A stretch of DNA of 64,000 bases from Paramacrobiotus metropolitanus. Lineage: Eukaryota > Tardigrada > Eutardigrada > Parachela > Macrobiotidae. A program made the translations under genes and the position numbers. The stretch covers positions 496,001 to 560,000 of the forward strand of contig NW_026570301.1 of the NCBI RefSeq assembly GCF_019649055.1, given 5' to 3'. Positions 10,696-22,448 of this stretch are shown here, one piece after another; the stretch's first letter is position 1, and each line of letters starts with the position of its first letter. The notes beneath the pieces were generated by a model that did not search any database, was not told where the DNA came from, and saw only the letters and a program-made list of their open reading frames with translations.

Positions 10696-13600
10696 TGGCC
10701 GTTTTGTTGTCTTAGCTTAATGTTCGTGTACAGATAACACAAACTTCACATGTAATTGTGAGCCATTTTGCGTTCGTGAGCCATCTTGCCCGGCACCCAG
10801 GCTCACCAACGTGAGCCATTCTGCCCGGCACGCAGTCTCACAAAGTTAACACTTATCGTACGGGGGCGGTCGGCGCGGCCGTCCGACTACTTAAGAAATT
10901 GGCCAGAAATTCCACTTTAGAGATGTAGGTCTCTGCCACCCCTGAATTCCTCGAGGATTTTTGGTTCTTCAGACCTGCTCTTACAGTTTTTCAGAGGAAG
11001 CTTTAAGAAAATAGAAATCGACCCGGCCTTCAAGACCCATTTTGCCGGAAGTGGTTACAATTTCGTCTATAGCCCTTCAATGAATTTTAGTTTATCAAAA
11101 CTTTCACAGTATAAGTTATGCAGAAATGTTTTCTCTACTATATTAAACAGAAATCAAGTTCATAAAAAAATCTGACAGAAACTGTACCGGTTTTAACACA
11201 AACACGCTTTTAGTCAAAATTCGACGAAAAAAGTGTCCATATTTATCGCGCCCGCCCGGTTGGCAGTTTAAACCGAATTCTGTGTTGGCTGCGCGAAATT
11301 AAATTCTACTTCGTTTGTCCTTACAACTGTATCTTCTTATGCTTGCGATCTCATTCGCAAAGCTTCGTTTGGAAACGGTAAAGGATTTCTGTAACATGTT
11401 TTCAAATTTTAAAAATTCATTTCCGAGGTCGACCTCTGGTTTCATTGGAATAACAGGCAGCTATACTGCTGCATACAGCGATATCTCAAACGCAGCAGTG
11501 CAGCAGTTGAGGTCTTCGAGCCTTGAATGTGGTGGATGTGAATAAAACAGGTATCCTGAAGTTTTTTTAGCTTTTTTATTTTATTGTAAATACTGTTTTA
11601 GTTTGGGTCGAGCAAAAACAAGAAATAAGGTTTTGTTTTGGCAAGGTGATACTGGGATTAGCTGAATCATAGCTGTTTGAGTAACTGCTGCACAGTTAAT
11701 TAGGGCGCGAACGATCTTCGAACCTGTACAAACGACTTTGTGAGGCGTGTCTGCCACATTCGATTGGTTGGCCTGACAAGCCTACAGGAATATTCTACGC
11801 AATTTAAAATCAAAATACGAGAAGTGTTAATGTCAAACAACATATAAACAACAACTGTGTTTTGCCATTTTATGTCAAACAACATTTCTGACCACCTTGT
11901 GACCGTACTGGACTGACAAAACACAGGCAGACAGTAATAGCGGCTTCTGATCTACAGATGTTTAAAGGCGATTCTGATCTAAATATCCAATTTCTGATAA
12001 AAAAACATTTATCCCCGTAAGCGAGTTCAGTAGTGCAGTCGACGTTTATGATTATAGACTTACATTGGTAGAGGCCAATTGCATTTGGGTAATCGATGCG
12101 CGTCGGGTAATGGAGAGCCCTTAAAAGATTAGCCATGGCTTAGCAAAAAAAAACAAACGTCCAATCATAAGTCGAGTACGCTTCCGTGCCAAGAAAGGAA
12201 TTGAACACCAAAGTGGAACTGAAAAACTCATTTTTGATGCTATAATGTGGTAAATGTGGTATTACTGTACGTCAAAAACGTTAACTATGAGATTTGGAGT
12301 GTGAGTCTGGGTCGCTGGATGCACTCTTAGTTCCAACAGATAAAAAAATTTTGTTGATCTCTGCTGGAGAGTTGCGAGTTACTCGTAGTTAGGGTAACGG
12401 TTGCGCTTCAACGTCGAAGCGCATCGGTTACACGGACGGGTAAGCTGAAAATCCATCCCAGAACTATGGTTTACCAATCCATAAATGGGTATTTTGTCTT
12501 GCATTAAAAAATTATTTTTGGATACTTGCTGTGTTGTGTATAATGCCTTGAGCGGTCTCTCTTACCTGACTTCTACTCCGATTTCAAATTGACAGCTAAT
12601 AATCGTTTAGACGTTTACATAAATCTGCGTGTGATATATGGTTCCCAGATTCTCGTGCTTTCTCTATCTTTCCTGTTTCCTATCTTCTTAGCAACTACAT
12701 TTTCCTATCTACGCTTCTGGTCTTTCCCTACATATTCAGTTGCCTCTCAGTCCGCTACGATACAGTACAATAAAGGTTACGATACGCCATCCAGTACTTT
12801 TACATACGATTCCTACATACACTACACTGCGTTATCAATAATTTTTGCAAAAACTGAGTTCGCACTACTGCAAGAACTGGAGGACGGACTGCTTCTATAT
12901 TTGAAAGACTATCCTAAAAATAAGTCGAAATCATCGGTTAATAGTTATCAGTAGTTATTTGCAATAGACCTAGGCACCCGACGTCGTAACACGTATATTT
13001 ACCAACCGTGAGCCATTTTGCCCGCCAAAAAAGTTAACAAACCTTTTTGCCGGCAAAAAAGTTTGGTTCGTGAGCCGTGAGCCTGTCAACCTTTCTGCCG
13101 GCTACATCCGTCTGCCTACAATTATCATCAAGAACGGCCGGGTTGGCGCTTTGGGGCCGTGTCGTGATTTCCTGGCCATTTGCCGTGATTTTCAGTCTCA
13201 GAGTGGAGTGTGGGAATGTACCGGATTGTCGGAAATCATGACGGTGTGCGAAGAACTGGTGCTTATCAATTTCACCACTCTGCACTTCATTACCGGGACA
13301 GGGTTTAGGATCCTGTGTATCCGTCCAGCGTCAGCTTTGCCGGAGTCCGAGATATCGTTGATGCGCCGAAACAGAGAAGTTTTTCGATACCCGCTAACGA
13401 TCCCGCTTATACGTATTCGCTCCGATGAATCCCCCGCCGAACAAACCCGCATTGTTCTCGCCGCCGCCAACGACCAATGCCCAGCCGTCAGTCAGCGGGT
13501 ATACGATAAGGTCGCAGCGACACATGCGCGCTGGGTGCGAACGTTGGTTTATCCGGATCAGTGGACCGGCATTCGCGGTTTTCTGCAACTGTAAGTAGTC

Positions 13601-14021
13601 TCCTCATGGGACACTCGGCAAATGAATCTAGTACGAATTAACACCGAGGGCAGCGAAATGGTGCAATAAGACATATCGATTTGGTGGTTTTTGTCGGCAG
13701 AAATAAAATGTATAATGTAATACTTTTCCGATTCCAAAAAAACCTAGTGTTTCATTGCCATTGGTACTGGAGCTCGCTAATGTGGATAGTTTCGTTAGCA
13801 TGCAACCGCCGGCAGTTGATGCTTACCTTAATGAGGCAATTAATCCGACTGTTTCTGGCGAATTTGGCTGTAGGTGATAGAACTCTTATTTTATCAGGTT
13901 AAACTCTTTGCGTCCCGATGACACCCCAGAGCGTTGGAATGCAATAGATCTTCGCCAACTGGACATTGCTGCTTTGACCCGTATCACCTTCGCAGTACTG
14001 GATGCATCCTTCGAAGACTAA

Positions 14022-14625
14022 AGTGTTGAGCTGAACTGTTCGGAATACCATAAACTTGTACGGGAATTACAGAAGATTGTTTTATACATATATTGGTTTA
14101 GAATGCTTCCGTTCTTGCAGTAATTTTCTGCCTTATTTCGGCCGCGGCCGGGTTAAAAATGACTGCATTTGCGGGGCCACCGCATCGCTGGCATTCTGTT
14201 TGATGGAATGACGAATGGCCGAAATAATTGTGTTTGTACGAGCACAGTACTTTGTAAATTGTTGCGTTGATAGTTTAAATAATAATGCAAGCCACTGTTA
14301 AAAATTAACGAGCACAGTACTGGGAATTCTAGTGTCGCATGTGCTCCATGTCGTGTCATTCCAGCTTCCATAAGTACCATAACAGCCAACAGACTGGTAC
14401 AGACATGACAAAATGCTCAACCACGATCCACTACCAAATAGACAATCAAAAAAATGAAAAGCCGAAGAGTATTCGTGAAAATTGTGAAAATTGAACAATT
14501 TGCAAAGTGCAGCATTGCTATCACATCGAAAAGTTGTTGATTTAATGCGCTGTTGTACGAGTAATTAACTGCTTATGCAGGGTTTGTACCTTTGTACAAA
14601 CGTACATAATAATTATACGTCAATT
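14022..14625. other. Downstream flank of C ending at a duplication junction
   Basis: This stretch resembles the flank after gene F (25502-26104 and 26954-26990), including GGGTTAAAAATGACT and the block ending ATAATTATACGTCAAT. The similarity stops near 14625, where gene D exon 3 begins abruptly. Confidence 0.6.
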
Positions 14626-15466
14626 AAGCTGAACCGCATAACACTTGCGCGTACGCACACCCTGGCGCTCACGGAGAACGGAGATCACTTTCACGATTAC
14701 TGTGATCTTGCCACAAGAATGGGAATGACCAGAGCCGTCCTAGCCAGCAAGGCGTTCGTCTTCCTGTAATGATTCTCAAGAACGGCCGAGATGGCGCTTG
14801 GGGACCGGGTCACAATTTCCTGGCCTTCTACCGTTATCGTTACAATGGAGAATGGGAATGCAGCGGACTGTCAGAAATCATGAGGGTGTGCGAGCAGTTG
14901 GTGCTGCTAAAGTTCACTACGCTGCACTTCACCGGAGCAGTATGCAGGATCTTGGGCTTCGGTGCCTTGCCGCCTTTACCAGAGTCTGCTAATGCGCAGA
15001 GAGGGTACCCGCTAACCACCCCGTACATACATACGTATTCGCTCCGAGGATACAGCCATAGGAAACACCCGCATCGTTCTTGCCGCCAACGACCGATGTC
15101 CGCCCGTCAGTCAGCGGGTGTTCGAAAAGGTCACCGCGATACATGCGCGCTGGGTGCGAGCCTTGGCCTATCCGGATCAGTGGACGGGTATGCGCAGTTT
15201 CGAGCAGCAGTAAGTATTATGTAGCGCCATCATAACGCGTTTTCATGAATGAAAAACTAAAGCTAACCCAGTTCACTTAGCGCAAAGGCAACAGCGAGCG
15301 CCGCGAATGTGATGCAGGTCAAGGCAGTATTGTCCAGTTGGCGAAGATCCATCGCAGCCCATCAGGACGAATAGAATTAAACCTCGAAAACTAGAACTTA
15401 CCGCCTACACCTGAATCATTGGACGGATGAACTGATTTAATATAGGATGGGTTGTTCGAAGATTAA
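14626..15466 (+). pseudogene. Gene D: truncated and rearranged family pseudogene
   Basis: Only the last two thirds of exon 3 (14626-15209, then a GTAAGT donor) and pieces of exon 4 remain. Exons 1 and 2 and the F-box half of exon 3 are missing. Exon 3 has frameshifts near 14755 and 15055 and a deletion around 14985. Most of exon 4 is inverted: the reverse strand of about 15300-15383 carries the Phe-Asn-Ser-Ile-Arg-Pro start and the following region. The last codons (Asp-Gly-Leu-Phe-Glu-Asp-stop, 15445-15466) remain in forward orientation. The 3' flank resembles that of A, so D is the duplicated copy of A. Confidence 0.8.
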
Positions 15467-16344
15467 AACAGCTTATGGGAGGCACGGTTTTGGATGTAGA
15501 GGTTTATTTGACCATTGTGTGCCGGGCGGGGCATATAATATCGCATTACGGCAGCGGTATCGCTGGCTTTCTTATTGCTGCCCGTAGAATTAGGTCTAGT
15601 TTTTAAGCATAAACGTTTCCGTATTCCGTTGTACGAGGTGAAGACATTTGAAACTGAGACAATGTTATACATTGTGTTACGTGCCGTAGTTGAATCGTAC
15701 TCTGCAGTTCTTTTATTCTTACAGACGGTACAGTTGCTAGCTTGTTGATTGCTTATTACTGCTGCCCATTGAGTAAATATCTATACTTGTTTGTACGCCG
15801 CTGCATTAACAATATTTCTCAAATATTAGGTAATCCCCTCAAAACTAATTAATTCCAATAAAGCAGCAAAAATTGGAAGCTGTTCCCTGAGCTGTATCTG
15901 CTTCGCATTACCCCAGACTTCGAAGAAAAAATTTCGGCGTATGGCTTTTTGGCTCATTTCGGGCTTTCATGTGCACTGTGCAGAGTGTGCAGGCGTGACT
16001 GCCGCCTGCAGAAGATCGCAATGTGTGCGTGTCGCGTGGATTAGTTTATGGTAAGCTGTGTTCGACATGGATGTTTTTCGATCTTGTGTGGTTTACCGAA
16101 GGCTACCGACACTGATTCAGTTGTTCTGCACAGCTCGCCACACGGCACGCGGCCAACGCCAATGCTGAAAGGGCCTTGCTAAACAAATGTCAGAAATGCG
16201 TTACAGCGTTACCATCTGAATTCTAAAATCTTGCCGTACTCCGAGACTATTTGTGAGCCTTTTTTTGCTGCATATCCAAGTGGCAATCTTTTCGTATCCT
16301 CTCAGTACTGTCCTGTGCACTGAAAGGTTCGACAGTTCTACGCC
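15467..16344. other. Intergenic region D to E
   Basis: No supportable gene. The first part resembles the 3' flank of gene A, sharing GAGGTGAAGACATTTGAAA-like sequence. Motif CCGCCTGCAG at 16002-16011. Confidence 0.6.
16002..16011 (+). promoter_or_regulatory. Shared upstream motif CCGCCTGCAG (gene E)
   Basis: Same word as upstream of B and C, 334 bases before the ATG of E. Confidence 0.35.
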
Positions 16345-19201
16345 ATGAACGCAACAACACTGTATTTTCGAAAGCTGTTCTCGGGTTCGCGTGAGTTGAA
16401 CTATGGGAACACGGTACTGGTGCAGCGGGATAACGGGCAGTGGTGGCTAGGATACGTTCAGGACATCGATGGTCCTAACTTCTTCGTGGACTTTGATGCC
16501 AGCAGCATCAATGCCCAATGGATTCATTCCAGACATCTCTGGCCGCACCGTTTCCTGATGCATGAGCCATTGCCTGAGGGGTCGTCAGTGCAGGTAGCGC
16601 TGCGGCGGACCTATGTGGATCCGATGGTTTTCTGGTCTGGTGCCATCGTAGACGATGAGAAAACCGATCCGTATGTACTTGTCCGTGTAGACGCTGACAA
16701 ATCTGACGGAATAGAACGACAGCATATCCTTCATCGGAATTACTGCACCGAGAAGCTGCCAGCACCGGAGGAGGGGGGAAGTTTCTTCGAAACCACTACA
16801 GGGTTTCTGTACAGGAAACACAGCATTAGCTTTTCCAGTTCCCAAATGCTGCCAGACGTGGACTTCATCCCGACGTTCTTGGTCCGCACCTGTCGATTGG
16901 TGTTGGGCAAAGACGATAACGTATGCGATGCGAACTGTCGCTTTCATCGATTCGTAAGAGTGGACGAGGTTCATTTCGTGTGCAGTGCACACGAGGAGTC
17001 GGGTGGATCGTATCCGCTTCACGTCGGTTGTCGAATGTGCGTGCGAGCGGGAGTGGATACGATCACTTTTATCTGTGCCGAAATGCATGGTGACAATGAC
17101 GGCTACAGCATGCTGTGGGATGAAAGTTCCCTGAGAAATGCTTGTGAAGATTATTTGAAGGAGAATCTGACAGTGGACCTAAGGGATATGGAGGCCATTC
17201 CATGGGGCGCGTTGCAGCGAGGTTAGTTTGACAGTGCATTTGCTTTAACTTTTAAAGTACTTCAGGGTTTTATATCATTATCAGCCGTCAAAAAAGAGGA
17301 TGTATAAATATAAACTTGTGTAAACCATCCGCAAAAACACCTATGTAAGATACGGGCGGTTTTTTCCACAGTAGTGGCTGTGGCTCTAAGCCTCTAACTG
17401 CAGTATTTACTAAGAGAATTTAAACGAATTGTTTGCGTTATTAGCTGTGCATATTCGTATGTTTTGCAGACACAACGGAAATGTCCATAAGTGAACTTGT
17501 GCATCCCATCGTGGCATTGATAATGTGCTACCTGGATGTGGATTCCCAATTGCGGACCAGCAGGCAAGTTATTGCGGTTATCGCCAAATCAAGACATTTT
17601 AATAGCGTTTTCGCTTCTGGTTAATTAAGTACTGTATATGTATAAAACATTTGCGGCAGTAGTTGATACAAACATATCATCCGAAGTTGGTCGCAACTCG
17701 CATGGGATCCCTGTGGGGCTCTGCTCTGTAACGCTTTTACTGATATTTACCAGGGTTTGTGCGCTGTGGATGTCAGTTTTCCGTCTGCACGTGAAGGATC
17801 GACACATCCAGTTTGATCTCTGCACAATGTGCAAAAGAACGCCTCACGAGTTGTCCGGACAGTACGCGGATTTCGTCGATCTCGATCCCAGAGAAGAGTA
17901 CTCCAGCTACCTGAAGTACAAACTGGTAACCACACTGCACCGCGTAGTTCCTACGCGTACGCATGTGTTGGCGCTGACGGAGGACGGGAATCATGCTCAT
18001 GCTGGACTGGGACTCACCACCCGCCTGACATTGACCGGCAACGTTTTAGCCGCCCGAGGCGTCCGTCTGCCACTGATTATGGTAAAGAACGGGCGTGACG
18101 CCGCTTTCGGGGCATCGTGTTTCCTGGGTATTGACCGTAATCCTCGCAGTGGAGCATGGGAATGTAGCGGATTGGCGAAGCTGACGATGGTATGCGAGCA
18201 GCTGGTGCTGGTCAACATGGCTACGGAGACACTAATCACCGGTGCAGCATACAAGATCTTGGCATTATCGGATCTGCCGGATCAAGAGAGAGCGTTGATG
18301 CGCAAATACGGTTCGGTCGATGATAATATCCGATATCCGGTAACCATTCCCCGTCTACATTTTCGCTCGGAGGACACATCCGCTGAACGGATCCGCATTC
18401 TTCTGGCCGCGGCCAACGACCAGTTTCCGGCCGTCAGTCAGCGGGTGTACGACAAGGTCTCAGCCTTGCATGGGCGCTGGGTGCGAACGTTGGCTTATCC
18501 GGATCAGTGGAATGGTATTCGCGTTTTTCTCCAACTGTAAGTCTTTATGTAGAAGTTTCATATATTGTAAGCCCTGTAAATCATACGTTGATGATTTGAT
18601 CAATTGAACGCATGATATTGTTTGTTATTTTATATTGGTACCCTTAGCTCTTTACGATTTCATTGTTTCTGATATAAGCCCATCTTGAATGCCAGTGAAC
18701 ACATGAGCAAGAAGAAGAAAGTCTCGTATACAGGAACATCCAGTATCCAGTTGATTATAGTGCCCTGACGACAGAGTACTGCACTACAGTGAGAAATTAC
18801 GCCTTGCCACAGGAAACTGATGTGCTCCCCTCGTATTAAATTTATTTTATCATAGTTTTTTTCGCCGTCGTACTATCATAATATGTGACTCGAGTCACAT
18901 TTTTCTTTAATTCGCTGCTGCAGGGTTGACCGATTGTTTGAGATGGCTTGTATTTCCGGTCCAAGTTTGTCTGGTTTAGCTTTTGCTGGCAAAGTGGATT
19001 CATGTTTTTGAGGAGAATAGTTTTCCGTGAGGAAGAATACCAGTCGTAGACAAATGCGATAAACCTCCTTTTATTAGGTTTAATTCTCTGCGCCCTGATG
19101 ACACTCCACAGCGATGGGATACGATGGATCTTCGCCAAGTCGATGTTGCTGCTCTGACCCCTGTCACTTTCGCGGCACTGAATGGATTGTATAGAGACTG
19201 A
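16345..19201 (+). CDS. Gene E: intact Tudor-like/F-box protein, 625 aa
   Basis: Exons: 16345-17221, 17470-17563, 17754-18536, 19078-19201, with one open frame ending in TGA. The architecture equals gene B: two Tudor/Agenet-like modules at residues ~18-75 and ~80-130, a Cys-containing region, an F-box across exons 2 and 3, the conserved exon 3 body, and a 41-residue C-terminal exon. Intron 2 has a GC donor (CAG then GCAAGT at 17564). Introns 1 and 3 and the 3' flank are alignable with those of B, showing a recent duplication. Function is inferred only from the domains: ligand recognition by the barrels and SCF docking by the F-box, in nucleus or cytoplasm (no signal peptide or membrane segment seen). 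Confidence 0.83.
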
Positions 19202-20540
19202 AATAGTGGACTGGAAGTACGGTTTCCGGATTGCTTACATTCATTATTTTGCTTCCTCAGTTTCTAGTTTTTTCGGTTGCTCACCTTGGGCTTGCGCCGC
19301 GGCGAGCTCGATTGGCAAACACTAGTACGGCAATCGTGTGATACTGTCTGCGGTTTTTCGGGTTTTTTGGAATGATATTTCAGAATAGCTTGTCTTATGT
19401 TTTTATTGGAAGGAGATCAGGAAAAACAGCATAGTACATAATACGTATCCATAATATATGGCCATATTCTCTGTTTTCTGATGTCGCTTTACATTCTGGG
19501 TAAATCTGCAGGGTCCTATTAGTAAAATCACTGAAATGGTACTTCGATTTTACTCGCGTTCCGACCGCTTACAGATTACACTTTAACGTTACGTCCACCC
19601 GATTGCATTCGTGGCCCCTGCAGTGCGCGGCTACGTGGTTATTAACAGCTGACTGCACAGTGCAGTTTGTTTTTTTGTTTGAATATCCAGTCTTATTATG
19701 ATGGGAATGATCGCGAACTTATTACATTGATTAATTTACGGTGATTAATTCTAGTAAATTGAAACCAAGTAAGAAATCGGTTATTATTAACTAAATTGGT
19801 GATTTTAATTGGTGATAATTCCTCGTTTTTATTAAGCAATTTTGATGGATTCGTTGATCTCTAGATTTTTGTAACTTTGTTTTCTGTTAAATTTATTTGT
19901 TGTTCCTTGTTGCATTCGGTTCGGAAATAAACGTTTTTACTGGTTAAAAATTACCTGTATAATGTTATAAACTAATTTTTATATGGCCCCATGCGGGCAA
20001 ACTGAAATCATGGGTGGTCGGAACGTGAAGGTGTAATCTATAAGCGGTCGGAACGCGAGTAAAGTCGAAGTATAGATGTTGTTATTTTTATAACAGAATA
20101 CTGGTATGCGTTTCATGGTAGTACAGCTGTAGTCATTTCGTTTCAAGTAATACTAAATTCGAATTAGACATTCACCTACGTTCGATTCTGTACTTAATTT
20201 ATGTGGCGACTAAACCTGCGCAAAGAATATTTACTGTCGTAAGCAGCAGTAGCATGATTCACCGGATTCCAGTTAATTTTGATTTGTTCGCAATAACACA
20301 ACACTTGTAGGCCTAGCGAAAGCAAGACTCCATTTTGGTTGTTCAATCAAAAGGAATGTCTTTGATATTGCTGATTTGCGGACCATAATGTACATAATTT
20401 GTGCCGATGCAGATGAATGATTTTACAGTGGACTGCGAAAAGGTGTTACAACGAGCGCAACCAGGCACTTTTCTGTACTCAAAGGGCCATATTCGTGATT
20501 GGCCATCGGCCTGCTGGTATTAACACTTGCACCTTCCAAC
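19202..20540. other. Intergenic region after gene E
   Basis: No supportable gene. It is a diverged duplicate of 6267 to ~7000 after gene B up to about 20,400. It is AT-rich, with no repeat array. Confidence 0.6.
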
Positions 20541-20838
20541 AAAAACAATCAACCGATATCTTAAACGAAAGAGGAAAAATTTCAAGAATTTTGATACCAA
20601 ACAAGTTGTTCTTTATGGGATTTAAGAGAAAATCGACGCACATAAAGTTTCTCGTAGACATAGCATAGGATTTAAATCCACGGTTTGGATTCAGTTTTCA
20701 CACAGAAATTGTATGCTTTGCCTACGACAATCTAAAATGGCTTGATTTTCTCTCAGATGTCGTAAAGGATCACTTGTTTGGTACCAAAATTCTTGAAATT
20801 GTTTTCTCTTTCGTTTGAGATATCGGTTGATGGTTTTC
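20541..20838. repeat. Fold-back inverted repeat, arms ~98 bases
   Basis: Left arm 20541-20640 and right arm about 20740-20838 are inverted copies with roughly 85% identity, sharing for example ATCAACCGATATCT and TTTCAAGAATTTTG. About 100 bases separate them. The form fits a fold-back or small transposon remnant; no target duplication was identified. Confidence 0.7.
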
Positions 20839-20982
20839 ATTGGGAAATGCGCAAAGTGCAAGTGTTCAAATTCTTGCGCGTTTCCTAATTATTGGTGTGT
20901 TGGTCTTGGCCATTCATTTGGATGTCAACCTTTAATAAATATCGTTGTACAAGTACAAACTTAGTACCAAAACAGAACGTAA

Positions 20983-21480
20983 TTATAACAGAAAAACTTC
21001 CTCTATGCTATCCTGATAGGGGAGCGTACCCATTACACAAATCGCGTTTCCCCGTTGTATTTGCATAGATATTCGCTGCTTAAAAAACTCTTTCGCTCGC
21101 TTCTGGCCAGTGGAAGTCGCTATACCGTTTCCAACCTTCTCCACTAGCTTTTTTGTTCCGTCTCCCAAAGGTCCGTAGATTTCGAAGGCAGCGGCAACAG
21201 AATTGTATCTTGGTTGCAGCCAAGCGTGTTTCGAAAGTTTCTTCCTTTCCGCGAGTTCGGCTGCTGCGCCGGCGTTCACGGAGGTGCGGTCGATATACGA
21301 GGCCGCCAGCGTGTCCACGCAGGTAACATCCACGGCCGGCGGCTTTCCGCGTGTCCACGGTATAAGTGTGATCATATCCGGCCTTTTCTTGTCTTTCACG
21401 GACAGACCTTTTGGTTCCATTCTAGAAGGAAAGCCTGCTGACTTCAGACCTCGGGCAAATTCTGCGCTTCATTTGGATTG
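20983..21480 (-). pseudogene. 3' remnant of a non-LTR retrotransposon protein (C-terminal endonuclease-like domain)
   Basis: On the minus strand an open stretch encodes a C-terminal domain common at the ends of non-LTR reverse transcriptases. It has Arg-Pro-Asp, 13 residues, then Asp-Val-Thr, matching the PD...D core of restriction-like endonucleases. Next come Asp-Thr-Leu-Ala and Ser-Tyr, an Ala-rich Ala-Glu-Arg-Lys-Lys segment, and a final Gln-Arg-Ile-Ser-x-Gln-Ile-Gln-Arg-Gly-Asn-Ala block. The frame stays similar to the family upstream of the first ATG (to about 21480), but no reverse transcriptase is present. This is therefore a 5'-truncated dead copy. Assignment to the RLE class is from motif memory only. 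Confidence 0.55.
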
Positions 21481-21930
21481 GTCATTCGGTCCCGGACCGA
21501 ATGTAACAGGTTTTCACAGTCCACTGTACTTATTTCTCGAATATGTCTCCATAAGAATAACTCCATGATAATTCCAAAAGTCGTAGTAGTTAGTAACGAA
21601 TTGTAATAATAACGAATTTTATCAAGGTAGAAGAAAATGTGCAAAACAAATCTCCGGGTAAATCGTGAAAAACCTATGGCACACTGCCGCTGCTGGATAT
21701 GTACTATCTTTCACGGATCTATTAGCCATTCTGCGAAGACTGGAAAACAGCGACATAACTCCAAAAAGAACGAAATGCTGTACGTACATGAAATACTGTA
21801 CTTACTTTTTACAACCTGCGCTTCAAAGTACCGAGGCAACCCGTCAAAGTGTACAAAACCTTTATTACATAATACTCGTAGACATTTAAAAGAGGGCAAC
21901 GCAGTTATAAACGCTAATATTTAGCAGTTA

Positions 21931-21999
21931 TGGTTTTATCTTTGACCCGGAACTAAAATGGACCTTGTCCAATTCTGGTTCCGGGTCACGGATAAAATC
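21931..21999. repeat. Inverted repeat, ~23-base arms
   Basis: GGTTTTATCTTTGACCCGGA (21931 onward) and the reverse complement of 21976-21999 agree at about 20 of 23 positions, with a 22-base spacer. It lies ~450 bases upstream of gene F. Confidence 0.65.
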
Positions 22000-22448
22000 A
22001 ACTGGCAGTATTCCCTGACAGATCGCATTCGATTTTTCAATTCAGACGAAAAATTATCTGTCAGTGGCGCGGCGTGGGGCGTTGATGCGAACAGACAAAC
22101 CCGTGTTGAAAATTTTGAAGTACGTAATCAAATTTGTAATTGATCTAATGGTAGCGCTTACTGCAGAGGGGCGCACCCGTTGGTTTGTGTTTGCCACTCT
22201 GGTAATGACCGCAAGGCGCAATGTAATGTTTAATACTTTTAACCGTGCTCGTGATCCATAAGAAATATTTGACAAGTTGTACTTCTATATCGTGTTACAC
22301 AAAAAACTTTCTTTTGCTTATTTCCTTAATGCAAGAAGCTAACTATCACAGACCTCTCTGTTAGTCGACGCTTGTTTCCGTTTCTAGCAAACTCTTTTCT
22401 TGTTGATTTTTTCGGCTCATCTTTGTACTCCTTAGTCCACACCTGACC

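Larger units (their letters stand above)
9439..13106. mobile_element. Non-autonomous DNA transposon with ~98-bp terminal inverted repeats
   Basis: The left end (TGTAGCGGGCAGAAAGG...) and the right end (reverse complement TGTAGCCGGCAGAAAGG...) are inverted copies over about 98 bases with roughly 90% identity. TCCGTC directly flanks both ends (9433-9438 and 13107-13112), a 6-base target duplication; 8 bases if the right end is drawn asymmetrically. The word GTGAGCC or its complement recurs many times in the termini and inside. I recognise no transposase; the longest ORFs inside are short and unfamiliar. Six- or eight-base duplications fit several superfamilies, so I do not assign one. Confidence 0.85.
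7709..14021 (+). pseudogene. Gene C: Tudor-like/F-box family pseudogene split by a transposon
   Basis: Recognisable exons: 7709-8582, 8665-8758, 9131-9438 plus 13107-13590 (exon 3 split), and 13898-14021. Splice sites and phases match the family; intron 2 has a GC donor. Exon 1 has a 7-base insertion near 7813 relative to B and E, giving a stop at 7832-7834, and a compensating one-base loss near 7963, so the tail returns to frame. Exon 3 is interrupted after the codons for Gly-Val-Arg by a 3.7-kb element flanked by a TCCGTC duplication. The paralogous point in F is uninterrupted. Without the insert, exon 3 reads through to a normal donor at 13591. Exon 4 is intact. Its partner in the block duplication is F. 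Confidence 0.8.

Noticed and set aside
12589-12954. 121-codon ORF inside the transposon in gene C
   Set aside because: No ATG at its start and no similarity to a transposase that I can see.
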